A stretch of DNA of 64,000 nucleotides from Shewanella jiangmenensis (GTDB lineage Bacteria > Pseudomonadota > Gammaproteobacteria > Enterobacterales > Shewanellaceae). The notes below the pieces were generated by a model that saw nothing but the letters and a program-made list of their open reading frames with translations, searched no databases and had not been told where the DNA came from. Below, piece after piece: positions 16,688 through 25,618 of this stretch. The stretch covers positions 1-64,000 of the forward strand of contig NZ_JAHEPS010000010.1 in the NCBI RefSeq assembly GCF_018596335.1. Direction: 5' to 3'. Numbering within the stretch: the stretch's first letter is position 1; the number at the start of each line of letters is the position of its first letter. Made by a program: the position numbers and the translations under genes.

Positions 16688-18538
16688 GTGCTAAATAAAT
16701 ACCCAATGTGGAAGAACATCATGGTGGTGCTGGTCATCGCCATTGGTGGCTTCTATGCGTTGCCCAACCTGTTCGGCGAGGATCATGCCGTGCAGGTGGT
16801 GGCCACCCGAGGTGCCGAAGTAACGGCTACCACCCAAACTGCCGTGACGGAAGCGCTCGGTAAGCAAGGCATTGAGCAGAAGCGTTCTGAGCTGGAAAAC
16901 GGCCAGCTGCTGGTGCGTGTTGCCAATGCTGAAGACCAGCTCAAAGCCAAGGAAACCATCGCCGAATTGCTTGGCGATAAGTACACAGTGGCACTGAACC
17001 TGGCACCGGCGACGCCTGAGTGGCTCGAATCGGTCGGCGGCAGCCCAATGAAACTCGGTCTTGACCTTCGCGGCGGTGTGCACTTCCTGATGGAAGTGGA
17101 CATGAGCGAAGCCATCCGCAAGATGGAAGAAGCCAAGATTGCCGATTTCCGTGGTCAGCTGCGTGAAGAAAAGCTGCGTTACTCTGGCGTGCACCGCACA
17201 GTGCGCGGTATTGAGATCAAGTTCCGCGACGCCGAGACTGTCGGCAAAGCAGAGCGTTTCCTCAAGACCCGTGGCAATGACATGGTGTTTTCGGATATCT
17301 CCAGCGGCGAAAACTACGTGCTGCTGGCGGTGATGAGCGAAGCGTACCTCAAGCAAATCAAAGAGGAAGCGCTGCAGCAAAACATCACCACCATCCGCAA
17401 CCGGGTGAACGAATTGGGTGTGGCCGAGCCTGTGGTTCAGCGTCAGGGTGCCGAGCGCATCATCGTTGAGCTGCCCGGCGTGCAGGACACTGCCCGCGCC
17501 AAGGAAATCCTCGGTGCGACTGCCTCGATTGAATTCCACATGGTGGACGAAAAAGCTGACGTAGCCGCAGCAGCCAATGGCCGAGTGCCAGCGGGCAGCG
17601 AGCTGTATCAGCGCCGCGAAGGCGGCTCTGTGGTACTGAAGAAAGAAGTGATGCTCACCGGTGACCATATCACCGGCGCCCAGCCTTCTTTCGATGAGTA
17701 CAGCCGTCCACAGGTTGCTATTCAGCTGGATGCCAAGGGCGGGGAAATCTTCTCCAACGTCACCAAGGACAACATCGGCAAGCCGATGGCGACCCTGTTC
17801 ATTGAATACAAGGACAGCGGTGAGCGTAACCCCGATGGCAGCGTGAAAATGCGCAAAATCGAGGAAGTTATCTCGGTTGCCACCATTCAGGCACGCCTTG
17901 GCCGTAACTTTGTGATCACAGGCCTTAGCCACAGTGAATCCCAGAACCTGGCGCTTTTGCTGCGTGCCGGTGCGCTGATTGCGCCCGTGTCTATCGTGGA
18001 AGAGCGCACCATTGGTCCAAGCCTTGGTGCCGAAAACATCGAAAACGGCTTGCAGGCGATGATCTGGGGTATGGCCGTGGTGCTGGTGTTCATGCTCATC
18101 TACTACCGCGCCTTTGGCTTTATCGCCAACCTGGCACTGTGCGCCAACCTCATCATGGTGGTGGGCGTGATGTCGATGATCCCGGGTGCGGTACTGACCC
18201 TGCCGGGTATTGCCGGTATGGTGCTGACAGTGGGTATGGCGGTAGACGGTAACGTACTGATTTATGAGCGTATCCGTGAAGAACTTCGTGCCGGTCGCAG
18301 CGTACAGCAGGCCATCCACGAAGGTTACGGTAACGCCCTGTCGACCATTGCCGACGCCAACATCACCACCTTTATCACAGCGCTTATTCTGTTTGCTGTG
18401 GGTACCGGTGCGGTCAAAGGCTTTGCAGTGACTCTGATGATTGGTATTGCTACGTCCATGTTCACGGCCATCGTGGGCACCCGCGCGATTGTTAACGCCC
18501 TCTGGGGTGGCAAGCGCGTGAAGAAACTGTCTATCTGA
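16688..18538 (+). CDS. secD: protein translocase subunit SecD
   Basis: A 616-residue RND-type inner-membrane protein that, with SecF, uses proton motive force to pull exported proteins into the periplasm. The first helix (WKNIMVVLVIAIGGFYALPNLFG), the motif LGLDLRGGVHFLMEVD, a large periplasmic P1 domain and five C-terminal helices with MAVDGNVLIYERIREE are visible. The start is GTG at 16688, 18 bases after yajC. The length is almost equal to E. coli SecD (615). Confidence 0.97.
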   Translation: MLNKYPMWKNIMVVLVIAIGGFYALPNLFGEDHAVQVVATRGAEVTATTQTAVTEALGKQGIEQKRSELENGQLLVRVANAEDQLKAKETIAELLGDKYTVALNLAPATPEWLESVGGSPMKLGLDLRGGVHFLMEVDMSEAIRKMEEAKIADFRGQLREEKLRYSGVHRTVRGIEIKFRDAETVGKAERFLKTRGNDMVFSDISSGENYVLLAVMSEAYLKQIKEEALQQNITTIRNRVNELGVAEPVVQRQGAERIIVELPGVQDTARAKEILGATASIEFHMVDEKADVAAAANGRVPAGSELYQRREGGSVVLKKEVMLTGDHITGAQPSFDEYSRPQVAIQLDAKGGEIFSNVTKDNIGKPMATLFIEYKDSGERNPDGSVKMRKIEEVISVATIQARLGRNFVITGLSHSESQNLALLLRAGALIAPVSIVEERTIGPSLGAENIENGLQAMIWGMAVVLVFMLIYYRAFGFIANLALCANLIMVVGVMSMIPGAVLTLPGIAGMVLTVGMAVDGNVLIYERIREELRAGRSVQQAIHEGYGNALSTIADANITTFITALILFAVGTGAVKGFAVTLMIGIATSMFTAIVGTRAIVNALWGGKRVKKLSI

Positions 18539-18551
18539 GGGGGCCCTGGTC

Positions 18552-19499
18552 ATGTTTCAATTATTGGATTTCAAAGGCTCGGTTAACTTCCTCAAGCACG
18601 CGCTGCCCATCAGTATTCTGTCTGCCATTCTGGTGGTGGGCTCACTGGTGTCGCTGGCGACCCGAGGCATCAACTGGGGTCTGGACTTTACCGGTGGTAC
18701 CGTGGTGGAGATGGAATTCTCCAAAGCGGTGGATCTGGAAACCTTAAGACAAGCGCTGGTTGAGCCGGAAGTTGCCGGTGCCGTGGTGCAAAACTTCGGC
18801 TCCAGCCGCGATGTACTGGTACGTCTGCAGGTGCGTGAAGGCGTTAAGAGTGACGATCAGGTACGTATTGTGATGGCCGATGCCAGCGCAATCGACCCAC
18901 AGGTGACCCAAAAACGGGTCGAGTTTGTGGGGCCGCAGGTAGGTAAGGAGCTGGCAGAGCAGGGTGGTCTTGCGGTGCTGGTGGCGCTTATCTGTATCCT
19001 GATTTACGTGTCGTTCCGCTTTGAGTGGCGTCTTGCCGCAGGCTCGGTAGCTGCACTGGCCCACGACGTTATCGTGACGCTCGGTGTATTCTCTGTGCTG
19101 CAGCTGGAGTTTGACCTTACCACGCTGGCGGGACTCCTGACCGTAGTGGGTTACTCCCTCAACGACACCATAGTGGTGTTCGACCGTATCCGTGAGAACT
19201 TCCTCAAGATGCGTAAGGGCAGCCCGGAAGAAGTGGTTAACACCTCTATCACCCAGACCATGAGCCGTACCATTATTACCACGGGTACCACGCTTATCAC
19301 TGTGGTGGCGCTGTTCCTCAAGGGTGGTACCCTTATTCACGGCTTCGCCACGGCGCTGCTGCTGGGTATTGTGGTGGGTACTTACTCGTCAATTTATGTG
19401 GCCAGTTACCTTGCCATTCGTCTGGGCGTGAGCCGCGAGCACATGATGCCGGTCGAAGTGGAAAAAGAAGGTGCCGATCAGCCGCCAATCGTGCCTTAA
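18552..19499 (+). CDS. secF: protein translocase subunit SecF
   Basis: A 315-residue partner of SecD. It shows GLDFTGGTVVEMEF after the first helix, the periplasmic loop, and the C-terminal helices with YSLNDTIVVFDRIRENF and TSITQTMSRTIITTGTT. It begins 13 bases after the secD stop and ends the operon just before a terminator. Confidence 0.97.
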   Translation: MFQLLDFKGSVNFLKHALPISILSAILVVGSLVSLATRGINWGLDFTGGTVVEMEFSKAVDLETLRQALVEPEVAGAVVQNFGSSRDVLVRLQVREGVKSDDQVRIVMADASAIDPQVTQKRVEFVGPQVGKELAEQGGLAVLVALICILIYVSFRFEWRLAAGSVAALAHDVIVTLGVFSVLQLEFDLTTLAGLLTVVGYSLNDTIVVFDRIRENFLKMRKGSPEEVVNTSITQTMSRTIITTGTTLITVVALFLKGGTLIHGFATALLLGIVVGTYSSIYVASYLAIRLGVSREHMMPVEVEKEGADQPPIVP

Positions 19500-19513
19500 C
19501 CGGCCGGTTAGCC

Positions 19514-19543
19514 AAAAAGCCATCCTGCGGGGTGGCTTTTTTT
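19514..19543 (+). terminator. terminator of the tgt-yajC-secD-secF operon
   Basis: Stem AAAAAGCCATCC/GGGTGGCTTTTT (one wobble pair) with a short loop and a T run, 14 bases after the secF stop. Confidence 0.9.
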
Positions 19544-19743
19544 ATCGAAAATTTTCAGGATCCTGAACAGTCTGTTTTAAAAATGCAGAAAAGAGGCGCG
19601 TTTATTTGCTCGATTTTGCAGCAGTTTGTCGTTAGCATGGGCAAGTTCCCACGCTCCTTCACAAGGGCTCCCACCAAAGCAAAACAAGGGAAACGGGATC
19701 GCGAGGATAATAAAAGAGACAGCCGTAGTTACAGGAAAGTCCG

Positions 19744-20061
19744 ATGGAACAAAGAAAATGTTTGCTTGCCGGCGGCAACTTGCTGCAGGCCCACACCTGG
19801 AAAGGCTTGCTGCAAACAGCGGGTATTCAGGTTGAACTGAGGGGGGAAGCGCTCCTTGGCGGTGTGGGCGAATTGCCGGTGGATCTGCAAAATGTCGAGC
19901 TGTGGGTAAACGAGTCTGCGTTACCACAGGCGCTGGCACAGCTTGAGAGTATTGCCTGCGAGCGGCCACAGTGGCATTGCCTCAATTGTCACGAACTCAA
20001 TGAAGCCAGTTTTGAGCTGTGCTGGAATTGCAGCGCCGAGCGCAGTGAAGCCCACAACTGA
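19744..20061 (+). CDS. DUF2007-like protein with C-terminal zinc ribbon
   Basis: 105 residues. The N-terminal two thirds resembles the DUF2007 small alpha-beta fold (LQTAGIQVELRGEALLGGVGELP, then ELWVNESALPQALAQLE), a family often described as putative signal-transducing proteins. The C-terminus adds a CX2C-X10-CX2C zinc ribbon (Cys79, Cys82, Cys93, Cys96). Function is unknown; such ribbons usually bind RNA, protein or only zinc. CAGGAAAG precedes the ATG. Confidence 0.75.
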   Translation: MEQRKCLLAGGNLLQAHTWKGLLQTAGIQVELRGEALLGGVGELPVDLQNVELWVNESALPQALAQLESIACERPQWHCLNCHELNEASFELCWNCSAERSEAHN

Positions 20062-20134
20062 GTCGCAATTGGCCTTGTGAAGCCTGCGGCGCCACACTAA
20101 ACTGGTCGCACACAGGCATCATAAGGATTTCAAA

Positions 20135-20494
20135 ATGCAGCATAATCCCGGATTTCTCGCCCTGGTCGAATCCATTTTGCCCAAGGTCACTGAGCTCTCC
20201 ATCGAAGACTATCAGGCCGACGACAGCTGGCAGCTTCTGGATGTGCGTGAAGATCATGAGTGGCTGGTTGACCACCTGCCCGGTGCCAAACACCTTGGCC
20301 GTGGCATTCTTGAGCGCGACGTCGAAACCCGTTTTCCCGATAAGGCTGCGCCGCTGCTTTTGTACTGCGGCGGTGGTTACCGCTCTGCGCTCGCCTGCTA
20401 TAACCTGCAATTGATGGGCTACACCCGGGTTGCGTCACTCATTGGCGGTTATAAAGCCTGGGTTGCACGCAATTTGCCGCTGGTTAACGAGTAA
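20135..20494 (+). CDS. single-domain rhodanese (sulfurtransferase-like)
   Basis: A 119-residue cytoplasmic rhodanese domain with LLDVREDHEWLVDHLPGAKHL and active loop CGGGYRS, where Cys78 would carry the persulfide. The loop differs from the classical thiosulfate sulfurtransferase loop, so the donor is unclear. It lies eight bases upstream of the siroheme-synthase-like gene. Both may serve sulfur metabolism (persulfide handling and the sulfite-reductase cofactor), but that is inference from position. Confidence 0.85.
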   Translation: MQHNPGFLALVESILPKVTELSIEDYQADDSWQLLDVREDHEWLVDHLPGAKHLGRGILERDVETRFPDKAAPLLLYCGGGYRSALACYNLQLMGYTRVASLIGGYKAWVARNLPLVNE

Positions 20495-20502
20495 TCCCAT
20501 CG

Positions 20503-21414
20503 ATGCAGTATTTTCCGCTTTTTATTGATACCCAAGGGCTCAAGGTGTTGGTGGTGGGCGGCGGTGATGTGGCCGCCCGCAAACTTGAGCTGCTTTGCCG
20601 TACCCAGGCCACGGTGGAAGTGATTGCCGCCAGTGCCTGTGCCGAGGTGGCGCTGCTTGCCCAAACGGGCCGGATTGTTTTACACCAAAGGCCGGTGGCT
20701 GAGGATGATATTCAGCACTGCCGCCTGGTGTACCTTGCCACCAACGATGAGCCGCTCAACGTGCGTCTTGCCGCGCTTGCCCGCAGCCGCGGCATTCTCG
20801 CCAATGTGGTCGATAACCCGCCCAACTGCGATTTTATTACCCCATCGATTGTTGACCGTGGCCGTTTGGTGGTGGCGATAAGCACCGCCGGCGCGGCGCC
20901 TGTGTTTGCCCGGGACATTCGCGCAAGGCTCGAGTCCTGGTTGCCGCCATCGCTTGCGCCACTCTTTGATTACATAGCCGATAAGCGCACGCTGGTGCAG
21001 GAGCGTCTTGGCAGTGTCCCAGAGCGGCGCCGCTTCTGGGAGCGCTTTTTTGCCCTCAATGGCGACAGGTTTGATGCCGCCACGGACGGCCACTTTGAGG
21101 ATGCCTTTGGTATGCTTCACGCCGAGGGGCAGCTGCTGCTGGTGGATGATGAGACTGCGCCCGGGCTTTTGCCCATTGCCGCCATGTCGCTGCTGCAGCG
21201 CCTCGATGTGATTGAAACTGATCAGCAAATTGAAGGCGAGCTTGCTGAGCTTTGCCGCCGTGACGCGAGCCGCCGCCCTGTTTCCGGTATTGCGGCCCTT
21301 GAGGCCGAGCTTGGCCGCGGCAGGCGCATTCTGGTGTATGGCAATAGCGCCCTGATTTCGGCGCTTAAAGCACATTTCCCGTCGGCGCGGCATCTTCGCG
21401 GCGGCGCGCTTTAG
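20503..21414 (+). CDS. precorrin-2 dehydrogenase / sirohydrochlorin ferrochelatase (CysG N-terminal type)
   Basis: 303 residues. Residues 1 to about 200 match the CysG/Met8p bifunctional domain: FPLFIDTQGLKVLVVGGGDVAARK (NAD site), VVDNPPNCDFITPS (Asp involved in catalysis) and ISTAGAAPVFARDIRARLE. It oxidises precorrin-2 and inserts iron to make siroheme for sulfite and nitrite reductases. Residues about 205-300 look like a worn remnant of the CysG methyltransferase domain: GQLLLVDDETAPGLLP aligns with the GEVVLVGAGPGDAGLLT region but has lost the SAM-binding GxGPG. A separate uroporphyrinogen methyltransferase must be elsewhere. Confidence 0.88.
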   Translation: MQYFPLFIDTQGLKVLVVGGGDVAARKLELLCRTQATVEVIAASACAEVALLAQTGRIVLHQRPVAEDDIQHCRLVYLATNDEPLNVRLAALARSRGILANVVDNPPNCDFITPSIVDRGRLVVAISTAGAAPVFARDIRARLESWLPPSLAPLFDYIADKRTLVQERLGSVPERRRFWERFFALNGDRFDAATDGHFEDAFGMLHAEGQLLLVDDETAPGLLPIAAMSLLQRLDVIETDQQIEGELAELCRRDASRRPVSGIAALEAELGRGRRILVYGNSALISALKAHFPSARHLRGGAL

Positions 21415-21438
21415 CGCTGTGCGAGCCGGGAGCGGGTA

Positions 21439-22014
21439 ATGACGCTTAAGTCAGACATCCATAAAGTCACCCTGGATATTGCCGATCTGCAGCGCGGCTA
21501 TTTTGCCCGCCACAAGCTGACCGTGGCGCGCCATCCTTCCGAAACCGAAGAGCGGCTGATGCTGCGGCTAATTGCGTTTGCGATGAACGCCTCTGAAGGG
21601 CTGCATTTTCACGGCGAGCTTTGCAATCAGGATGAGCCGGAGCTGTGTGAGCTTGAGCTTGATGGCCGCTATCGGCTGTGGGTGGAGTTTGGTCTTGCCG
21701 ATGAGCGGCGGATAAAGCGCGCCTGTCAGCGTGCCAGCTTGGCGCGGGTTTATGCCTACGGCGGCCGGGATTTGGCGCAGTGGTGGCAGCAGCTTCAAGG
21801 TAAGTGCGCGCAGTATCAAAACCTTAGCGTGATAGCCTTTGATAATGCTGCCCTGACTTCGCTGCTGCCTTTTGCCGCGCGAACCATGGATCTTGCGGTC
21901 AATATCGATGAAGACGGCGGCCTTGAGCTGTCGGATGGGCAGCACGAGGTAAGCATCAGCCCCGACTTCTTACAGCCAAGGCGCGCAGCGCCTGCGCTGG
22001 CCGAGGATGACTGA
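21439..22014 (+). CDS. yaeQ: YaeQ family protein
   Basis: A 191-residue protein recognised by MTLKSDIHKVTLDIADLQRGYF, HPSETEERLMLRLIAFA and YAYGGRDLAQWW, typical of YaeQ. The family has a PD-(D/E)XK nuclease-like fold; the E residues in ELDGRYRLWVEFG would belong to that core. A cellular role is not established beyond old reports about RfaH suppression. It starts 24 bases after the siroheme gene. Confidence 0.9.
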   Translation: MTLKSDIHKVTLDIADLQRGYFARHKLTVARHPSETEERLMLRLIAFAMNASEGLHFHGELCNQDEPELCELELDGRYRLWVEFGLADERRIKRACQRASLARVYAYGGRDLAQWWQQLQGKCAQYQNLSVIAFDNAALTSLLPFAARTMDLAVNIDEDGGLELSDGQHEVSISPDFLQPRRAAPALAEDD

Positions 22015-22049
22015 GCCGCTCGGTTGAAGCGGCATTTACAAGCCAAAAA

Positions 22050-22075
22050 GAAAAGGAGCCCGAGGGCTCCTTTTT
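22050..22075. terminator. bidirectional terminator between yaeQ and the S8 protease
   Basis: Stem AAAAGGAGCC/GGCTCCTTTT with loop CGAG and T runs in both directions. It serves the two converging genes. Confidence 0.9.
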
Positions 22076-22091
22076 GCGGTTTATGCCTGGC

Positions 22092-24497
22092 TTACTGGAA
22101 CGTCAGTTCCCATGCATCGATATAGCCTGTGTCGCGGCGAGAGCTGTCCACCGCTTTAAGCTTCCAGGTGCCTTGAGATGGCACACCGGCGGCATTTACC
22201 GAGTAGGTCTGATTGATGTTGTCGGCACCGGCACCTGTGTTGTCGTGCAGCACGAACACCTTGCCATTGGGGGCAATCAGCTGCACTTCCAAATCGCCAA
22301 TATAGGTGTGCACTATGTTCACTTTCACCGACACGGTACCTGAATCGCCGCTGCGGCTCACCTGGATTGGGCTGGTGATCCCGGCTGTGCTGTTGTCAGG
22401 AATGTTGTAGTTGCCTGTGTTGGTGTAGGTAACCGGACCTGTGCTGCCACCACCGGTGCTGCCAGCGGTGTAGCTTGCCACCAGGCTCACGCCACTGAAG
22501 GCGTTGTAACCCTGTACCATGGCATAGTAAGTACCGGCCTGGGCATTGCTGATTGGGCAGGACTCAGTGTTGCCACCTTTCCATGGACGGCAGTCATAGC
22601 TTGAGGTGGTGGGGGCTGCGCCGTACTGCACGTACAGATCCGCATCACCTGTGCCGCCGCTCATGGCGAAGTTAAGGTTGGTTGCACCCGCTGGCACGTC
22701 GATGTAGAAGTGCAGCTCATCACCTTTGGCGCCCGCCAGATTGGTTTTGGCCACGCCGTTGGTCATGACGGCATCCGCGCCGCCATTGCCGCCACCGCCG
22801 TTGCCTGGGCCGTCACAGGACGCGTCCAGATACTCTTTGGCAGCCACGGCGTTAACCAGACCATAACCTGTCTTGTCGTCACGGCCGGCAACATCCAGAT
22901 CTTCGGCTGTGGCACGCAGGGCCGCGCGCACCTGAGCGGCGCTACACTCTGGGTGATGGCTCCACACCAGTGTGGCCACGCCTGACACATGCGGGGTCGC
23001 CATGGAGGTGCCGTTGTAGTACTCGTAGTCCTTGCCGCCTTCGTTGGAGACAGTGACAGAGGAGCCGATGCGGCTACGCAGCGCAAGGCCGGTGGCGCGG
23101 TCAACTGACACTGACACCTTGGTCAGCTCGCTGTTGGTATCGACCACGAAGGGGTTTTGCAGGCCGGGCAGGGCAGTGTTCGAGTAAACAATGGTCGCGG
23201 CGGCGCCTGCGGTTTGACAGGCCTTGGCGGCGTTGATTTCAGGGTAGCTGGTGCCTTGGTTGCCGATACGCTCAACCAGACACACTTTACCTGTCATATT
23301 GCCGCAATTGAACACACCGCCTGACACGCTGCATTCGGCCAGTGTGGCAGTGACAGTACCGTTAATTGGCGCTGGCGCATAGCTGGTGCCGGATTTCACC
23401 AAACGGTTGTGTGGCACAACACCGTTGTTGAAGTAAGACTGACCGCCGATAACGATATCCGCGAGGCGTCCTTCGCCGCGGGTCACGGTAGACAGAATCG
23501 CTTCGCCCGGGCCAGAGACTTCGACCTGATTGGTAAACTGCGAAAACGCGGCGTGCTGTTTGGTGCTGTCAACCGCAGCAACCGACACAACGCTGTCGTA
23601 GGAGGCGGGGTAGCTGTGGGTGTTGTCACCGTCGTTACCGGCGGCGGCAATAAGCAGTACGCCATTGTTATAGTGGGCCGCCATGGCATTGCGCTCAGTG
23701 GTGCTTGAGCTTGCGCCGCCAAGTGACATAGACACCACGTTGGCACCGTTGGCCACGCAGGTGTCGATGGCGCTTACCAGGCTTGAGGAGTAGCCCCAGC
23801 CGGATTCGTTGAATACCTTGATAACATGGATATTGGCGTTTCGGTTTGGCAGCACGCCGACCACGCCTTCGCCGTTGGCGATGGCGGCGATGGTACCGGC
23901 GACGTGGGTACCGTGGGCGTTGTTGTTGCCGGGCTCAAACCAGTTGCCGGTGCCTGAGTTGTTGGTGCCGGTGACATTGTTGCCAGACAAATCCGGATGG
24001 GCGCGATCGTAACCTGAGTCAATGATACACACGGTGCGGTTGCCGCTTAAGTTGTCGGCAAGCTGCGTCGCGCCGACAAAAGTCTGGCCCCAGGGAGTGG
24101 TTTCAGCCAGCAGACGACGTGGCACGTCTTCTTCAACCAGTTCCACATCCGCGCGGGCGCGCAGCGCCTTGATGGCCTGATTATCCAGTTTTACCGAGTA
24201 GGCGTTGCTGCGACCGATGCGCTTCATTTCTTTCGCATTTACGGCATTGAGCGCGCGATGCTGGTCAAACACTTCGAAGGTGCGTGGCTGATATTCCATG
24301 CTGCTCACGCTTTCTTCTGCGCTGTACATTTCGGCTGCGGCGTTGTTTTTAAACTTGACCACATAACGCTTGGGCAGCGGCGATTCCTGACTTGCGCCAA
24401 AGAGGCCATTGGCCGGCGCGGCGTGTACACCGGCAGAAATCGCCAGTGCCAGGGTGGACAAACCCAGGGCTAAGGTTTTGCTGTTTTTGTTTGTCAT
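22092..24497 (-). CDS. secreted subtilisin-like serine protease (S8) with PA, PPC and P domains
   Basis: An 801-residue exported protease. Signal peptide 1-26 (cut after SAGVHA). An I9-type propeptide follows to about 130 (KRYVVKFKNNAAAE). The catalytic triad is Asp160 (CIIDSGYD), His195 (NNNAHGTHVAGT) and Ser498 (YYNGTSMATPHVSG). A protease-associated domain is inserted at about 360-470. After a glycine-rich linker come a PPC domain (about 585-670, DADLYVQYGAAPT) and a P/homo-B domain (about 690-801, VSVKVNIVHTYIGDLEVQLIAPNG). Cys pairs suit an extracellular protein. It probably degrades external protein for nutrition. Confidence 0.93.
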   Translation of the reverse strand: MTNKNSKTLALGLSTLALAISAGVHAAPANGLFGASQESPLPKRYVVKFKNNAAAEMYSAEESVSSMEYQPRTFEVFDQHRALNAVNAKEMKRIGRSNAYSVKLDNQAIKALRARADVELVEEDVPRRLLAETTPWGQTFVGATQLADNLSGNRTVCIIDSGYDRAHPDLSGNNVTGTNNSGTGNWFEPGNNNAHGTHVAGTIAAIANGEGVVGVLPNRNANIHVIKVFNESGWGYSSSLVSAIDTCVANGANVVSMSLGGASSSTTERNAMAAHYNNGVLLIAAAGNDGDNTHSYPASYDSVVSVAAVDSTKQHAAFSQFTNQVEVSGPGEAILSTVTRGEGRLADIVIGGQSYFNNGVVPHNRLVKSGTSYAPAPINGTVTATLAECSVSGGVFNCGNMTGKVCLVERIGNQGTSYPEINAAKACQTAGAAATIVYSNTALPGLQNPFVVDTNSELTKVSVSVDRATGLALRSRIGSSVTVSNEGGKDYEYYNGTSMATPHVSGVATLVWSHHPECSAAQVRAALRATAEDLDVAGRDDKTGYGLVNAVAAKEYLDASCDGPGNGGGGNGGADAVMTNGVAKTNLAGAKGDELHFYIDVPAGATNLNFAMSGGTGDADLYVQYGAAPTTSSYDCRPWKGGNTESCPISNAQAGTYYAMVQGYNAFSGVSLVASYTAGSTGGGSTGPVTYTNTGNYNIPDNSTAGITSPIQVSRSGDSGTVSVKVNIVHTYIGDLEVQLIAPNGKVFVLHDNTGAGADNINQTYSVNAAGVPSQGTWKLKAVDSSRRDTGYIDAWELTFQ

Positions 24498-24750
24498 ACT
24501 CGTCTTCCATGTTTCAAGAGATAGAACAGTTTCAAGAGGTAGAACATTTTGTTTTTATTGCGCATCCATTCGGTATAACTGCTGAAATATCCGTTATTTC
24601 GCAGAGAATGTATCTACGAGTGACATATATGTAAATAAGATGTAATCGGTATGGCGTATTGCGCGGATGAACTGGTATGAGCAGCTTTGTTGCATGGATA
24701 TGCAGTTATACAGGCTAATATTCAAGCGGGGCGGTTGTCGCTGAGTGATT

Positions 24751-24766
24751 ATTCAAAAGTTTGAAT
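24751..24766. promoter_or_regulatory. palindrome ATTCAAA-AG-TTTGAAT, candidate operator
   Basis: A perfect 7-base inverted repeat with a two-base centre, in AT-rich DNA about 250 bases upstream of the protease start. It could be bound by a dimeric regulator; the regulator is unknown. Confidence 0.35.
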
Positions 24767-25010
24767 GGCAATTGTTGACTGGGATGTTGTCGTTAATTAG
24801 GTTTAGGTTTTGCGTAATTTATTGAAATTAATTGAATTGAATTTTCATATTCAAATTAGAAATAACATATTCAGTAAATTTACAATGAACAATGTAGGCC
24901 TGAAATGCTGCTTTAACAGTGCGTAAAAATGCCATTCAAATGGCGGGCGTCAATCAGATACCGCTCAGCGTTCTGCGCCGCCGAGGCGTAAATGTTATCG
25001 AAATGGAATA

Positions 25011-25037
25011 AAAAAGGCACCTAGGGGTGCCTTTCTT
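25011..25037 (-). terminator. terminator of the RND-DUF2892-rhodanese operon
   Basis: Stem AAAGGCACC/GGTGCCTTT with loop TAGG. On the minus strand a T-rich tract (TTTTTTATT) follows. It lies about 135 bases beyond the rhodanese stop codon, with tandem repeats in between. Confidence 0.8.
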
Positions 25038-25050
25038 ATGGCTGCTCTGA

Positions 25051-25133
25051 GCGCTGCTTCGAACTGTGCTTCAAGCTCTGCTTCGAACTGTGCTGAGAGC
25101 GCTGCTTCGAACTGTGCTACGAGCTGAACTGTG
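25051..25133. repeat. 24-bp tandem repeat, three and a half copies
   Basis: Units at 25051-25074, 25075-25098 and 25099-25122 share the core CTGCTTCGAACTGTGCT; a shortened fourth unit follows. They lie in the 3' untranslated region of the RND operon, before its terminator. Confidence 0.85.
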
Positions 25134-25172
25134 TTAAAAGCTCAGTTCCGGGCTTTGCGCTTGATATCCGCC

Positions 25173-25583
25173 TCAGTTTTGCGGGGCAGGTGATGGCGCC
25201 GCAGGACGGTTTTCCTGCAGGCTCTGGTAGCCGCCACCGTTGTAGGTTGCCTCAAAACCTGCGGCAATCAGGGCATCGTTGGCCACGCCGCTGCGACGGC
25301 CGCTGCGACAGTAGAGCACCACCGGAGTGTCTTTGGCGATGGCACGCTTTTCAAATTCCGCCGCGACATTCTCGTAGGGAATATTGATAGCACCCTCGAG
25401 GTGTCCGGCGGCAAATTCCTCAGCCGTTCTTACATCGACTACCATGGCACCCTTGCCAATCTTATCCCACGCGGTGGCGGGGTCTTTATCGGCGGCGTGC
25501 GCCGCCGAGGTGCCCAGCAGCAGGGCGAGGGTCAGCAGGCAAGTGTGCAGGCAAGTGTGCAGATAGTTGGCCAACGTTTTCAC
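25173..25583 (-). CDS. periplasmic rhodanese-like protein
   Basis: 136 residues: a signal peptide ending in GTSAAHA, then a single rhodanese domain with VVDVRTAEEFAAGHLEGAINIPYENV and active loop CRSGRRS (Cys persulfide). The start is GTG 25583, preceded by AAGGAG. A longer ATG-start frame from 25691 would overlap the DUF2892 gene. The signal peptide contains an exact 12-base duplication giving HTCLHTCL. It is the last gene of an operon with an RND pump and a DUF2892 protein, which suggests a role with reactive sulfur or thiol compounds in the periplasm. Confidence 0.85.
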   Translation of the reverse strand: MKTLANYLHTCLHTCLLTLALLLGTSAAHAADKDPATAWDKIGKGAMVVDVRTAEEFAAGHLEGAINIPYENVAAEFEKRAIAKDTPVVLYCRSGRRSGVANDALIAAGFEATYNGGGYQSLQENRPAAPSPAPQN

Positions 25584-25618
25584 GGTTTCTCCTTGTCTGT
25601 ATTTATTGTGCCGTGTGG

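Larger units (their letters stand above)
24498..25172. other. 675-base intergenic region upstream of the protease
   Basis: No gene is supported. It holds an 18-base direct repeat (TTTCAAGAGATAGAACAG and a two-mismatch copy) at 24512-24547 in the protease leader, an AT-rich stretch at about 24600-24900, the palindrome at 24751-24766, a terminator at 25011-25037 and 24-bp repeats at 25051-25133. Confidence 0.6.

Noticed and set aside
16691..18553. A 620-codon open frame antisense to secD
   Set aside because: secD is certain on the other strand. The frame is a by-product of its codon usage, rich in His, Gln and Arg, with no domain.
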